9,554 nucleotides of DNA, taken from contig JAGSPS010000101.1 in assembly GCA_018262315.1 (NCBI GenBank), positions 1 to 9,554 on the forward strand, in the 5' to 3' direction. The position numbers and the translations under genes were made by a program. How positions within the stretch are numbered: position 1 is the first letter of the stretch; every line of letters begins with the position of its first letter. The notes under the pieces are model-generated. The model was not told the origin of the DNA. It saw only the letters and a list, made by a program, of their open reading frames with translations, and made no database searches. Positions 8,850 to 9,554 of the stretch are shown one piece after another. Source of the DNA: Deltaproteobacteria bacterium (lineage in GTDB: Bacteria > Myxococcota_A > UBA9160 > PR03).

Positions 8850-9554
8850 ATGCGAACTCGAACTCGAATCCGAGATACTGGCAAGGCGGGCTTCACGCTC
8901 GTCGAGGCGATGATCGTGGTCGCGATCGTCGGCATCGTCGCGGCGGTCGGCACGCCGGCACTGTCGGGCTTCTTCATCGACATGCGCGCGCGCTCGGCGG
9001 CCCGCAGCACGGCCGACGCGCTGCGCATCGCGCGCGCCGAGGCGATTCGCAGCGGCTTCCCGTACATCGTCTACTTCTCGGCCGCCCCCAGCGGCGATCC
9101 GCCCGCGACCGATCCGGCGGGCACGGCGCTCGGCGCGGATCCCGCAACGGGGGGCGGTCCCTTCCCCGTCCTGATCCTGCGCGATGGTGGCGTCGGTGCG
9201 CCGAACTGCCTGATCGACGCCGGCGAGGTGCAGCAGGGTATCCACGCGCAGCGCGACGTCGCCTGGGGCTCGACGGTGTCGGGTGGGGTCGCCGCGCCAG
9301 GCGACACCGGACTCGCCGACCACAGCTCGGGCTCGAGCTTCAGTACGCCTGCCGGTGCCGCGACGACATGGGTGTCGTTCGCACCCAACGGTGTGCCGGT
9401 CGGTTTCGACGCCGCCTGCAACACCGGCGGCGTCGGCAGCGGTGGCGGTGCGATCTACCTCACCAACGGCCGGCGAGACTACGCAGTCGTGCTGTCGCCG
9501 CTCGGCGTCGTGCGCGTGCACATCTGGAATCAGGGGACGGGCCAATGGACCAAT
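8850..9554 (+). CDS. FimT/GspH-type minor pilin (prepilin), 3' end outside the window
   Basis: Pilin-like protein predicted to be processed by the prepilin peptidase PilD and to prime or tip the T4P. The 235 visible codons have no stop, so the gene continues past the edge. A short basic leader (MRTRTRIRDTGKAG) ends at G14. The mature N-terminus FTLVEAMIVVAIVGIVAA has the conserved Glu at +5 (E19) and the hydrophobic assembly helix. A GspH/FimT-like domain follows, with the typical ending of a SFAPNGVPVG strand (176-185), GAIYLTNGRRDYAVVLSP (200-217) and LGVVRVHIW (218-226), so the C-terminus is probably near. A Gly/Ala/Pro-rich loop (about 78-104) and a Gly/Ser-rich one (about 140-172) make it longer than Pseudomonas FimU. 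C120 and C190 may form a disulfide. It is preceded by a sigma-54 promoter. More minor pilins (pilV, W, X) might follow; that is an expectation, not seen. Confidence 0.9.
   Translation, partial: MRTRTRIRDTGKAGFTLVEAMIVVAIVGIVAAVGTPALSGFFIDMRARSAARSTADALRIARAEAIRSGFPYIVYFSAAPSGDPPATDPAGTALGADPATGGGPFPVLILRDGGVGAPNCLIDAGEVQQGIHAQRDVAWGSTVSGGVAAPGDTGLADHSSGSSFSTPAGAATTWVSFAPNGVPVGFDAACNTGGVGSGGGAIYLTNGRRDYAVVLSPLGVVRVHIWNQGTGQWTN

Noticed and set aside
8853..8873. Short tandem repeat CGAACT-CGAACT-CGAATC at the pilin start
   Set aside because: It encodes the Arg-Thr repeat of the basic prepilin leader. Two to three imperfect 6-base units are explained by coding for a basic leader, with no sign of a phase-variable tract.
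5552..9067. 3.5-kb open frame of 1171 codons on the minus strand
   Set aside because: It lies opposite pilS, pilR, the second kinase and the pilin start, all with intact motifs. The translation is His/Arg/Gln/Glu-rich with no recognisable domain. Long antisense open frames are expected in DNA with G/C-biased third positions.

Overview
The window is a high-GC (roughly two-thirds G+C by eye) stretch of bacterial chromosome carrying one co-directional type IV pilus (T4P) cluster on the plus strand: pilB, pilT, pilC, pilS, pilR, a second membrane histidine kinase, and a FimT/GspH-type minor pilin that runs off the right edge. The order pilB-T-C-S-R is the one known from Myxococcus xanthus and Geobacter. 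With the high GC it suggests a Myxococcota, Desulfobacterota or related 'deltaproteobacterial' lineage. This is an inference from gene order and composition; no rRNA or taxonomic marker is present.

Region by region: bases 45-4119 encode the motor, namely the PilB extension ATPase with an N-terminal MshEN-type domain, the PilT retraction ATPase, and the PilC inner-membrane platform. Bases 4131-7213 encode the PilS/PilR two-component system, joined by a 4-nt ATGA overlap. PilR is a complete NtrC-type activator with an intact GAFTGA sigma-54 contact motif. Bases 7229-8791 encode a second, structurally complete histidine kinase with no response regulator of its own in the window. Bases 8850-9554 encode the start of a minor pilin, with a prepilin peptidase site and no stop before the window ends. 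No gap between genes exceeds about 60 bases.

The most informative non-coding signal is a near-perfect -24/-12 (sigma-54) promoter, TGGCACGAGGCTTGCG at 8818-8833, in a short A-rich gap directly before the minor pilin gene. With PilR encoded just upstream, the simplest model is that the motor and regulatory genes are transcribed together from upstream of the window, while PilR with sigma-54 switches on a downstream minor-pilin transcript. The predicted transcription start lies only about 6 nt before the pilin ATG and downstream of its apparent Shine-Dalgarno sequence. A second in-frame ATG at 8784 has its own Shine-Dalgarno sequence. This suggests two ways of starting the same mature pilin.

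I did not find a wholly novel system. The window is a recognisable T4P locus with three less usual features: the extra kinase, the sigma-54 promoter on a minor-pilin gene with a near-leaderless arrangement, and the absence of pilA from the place it occupies in M. xanthus and Geobacter.
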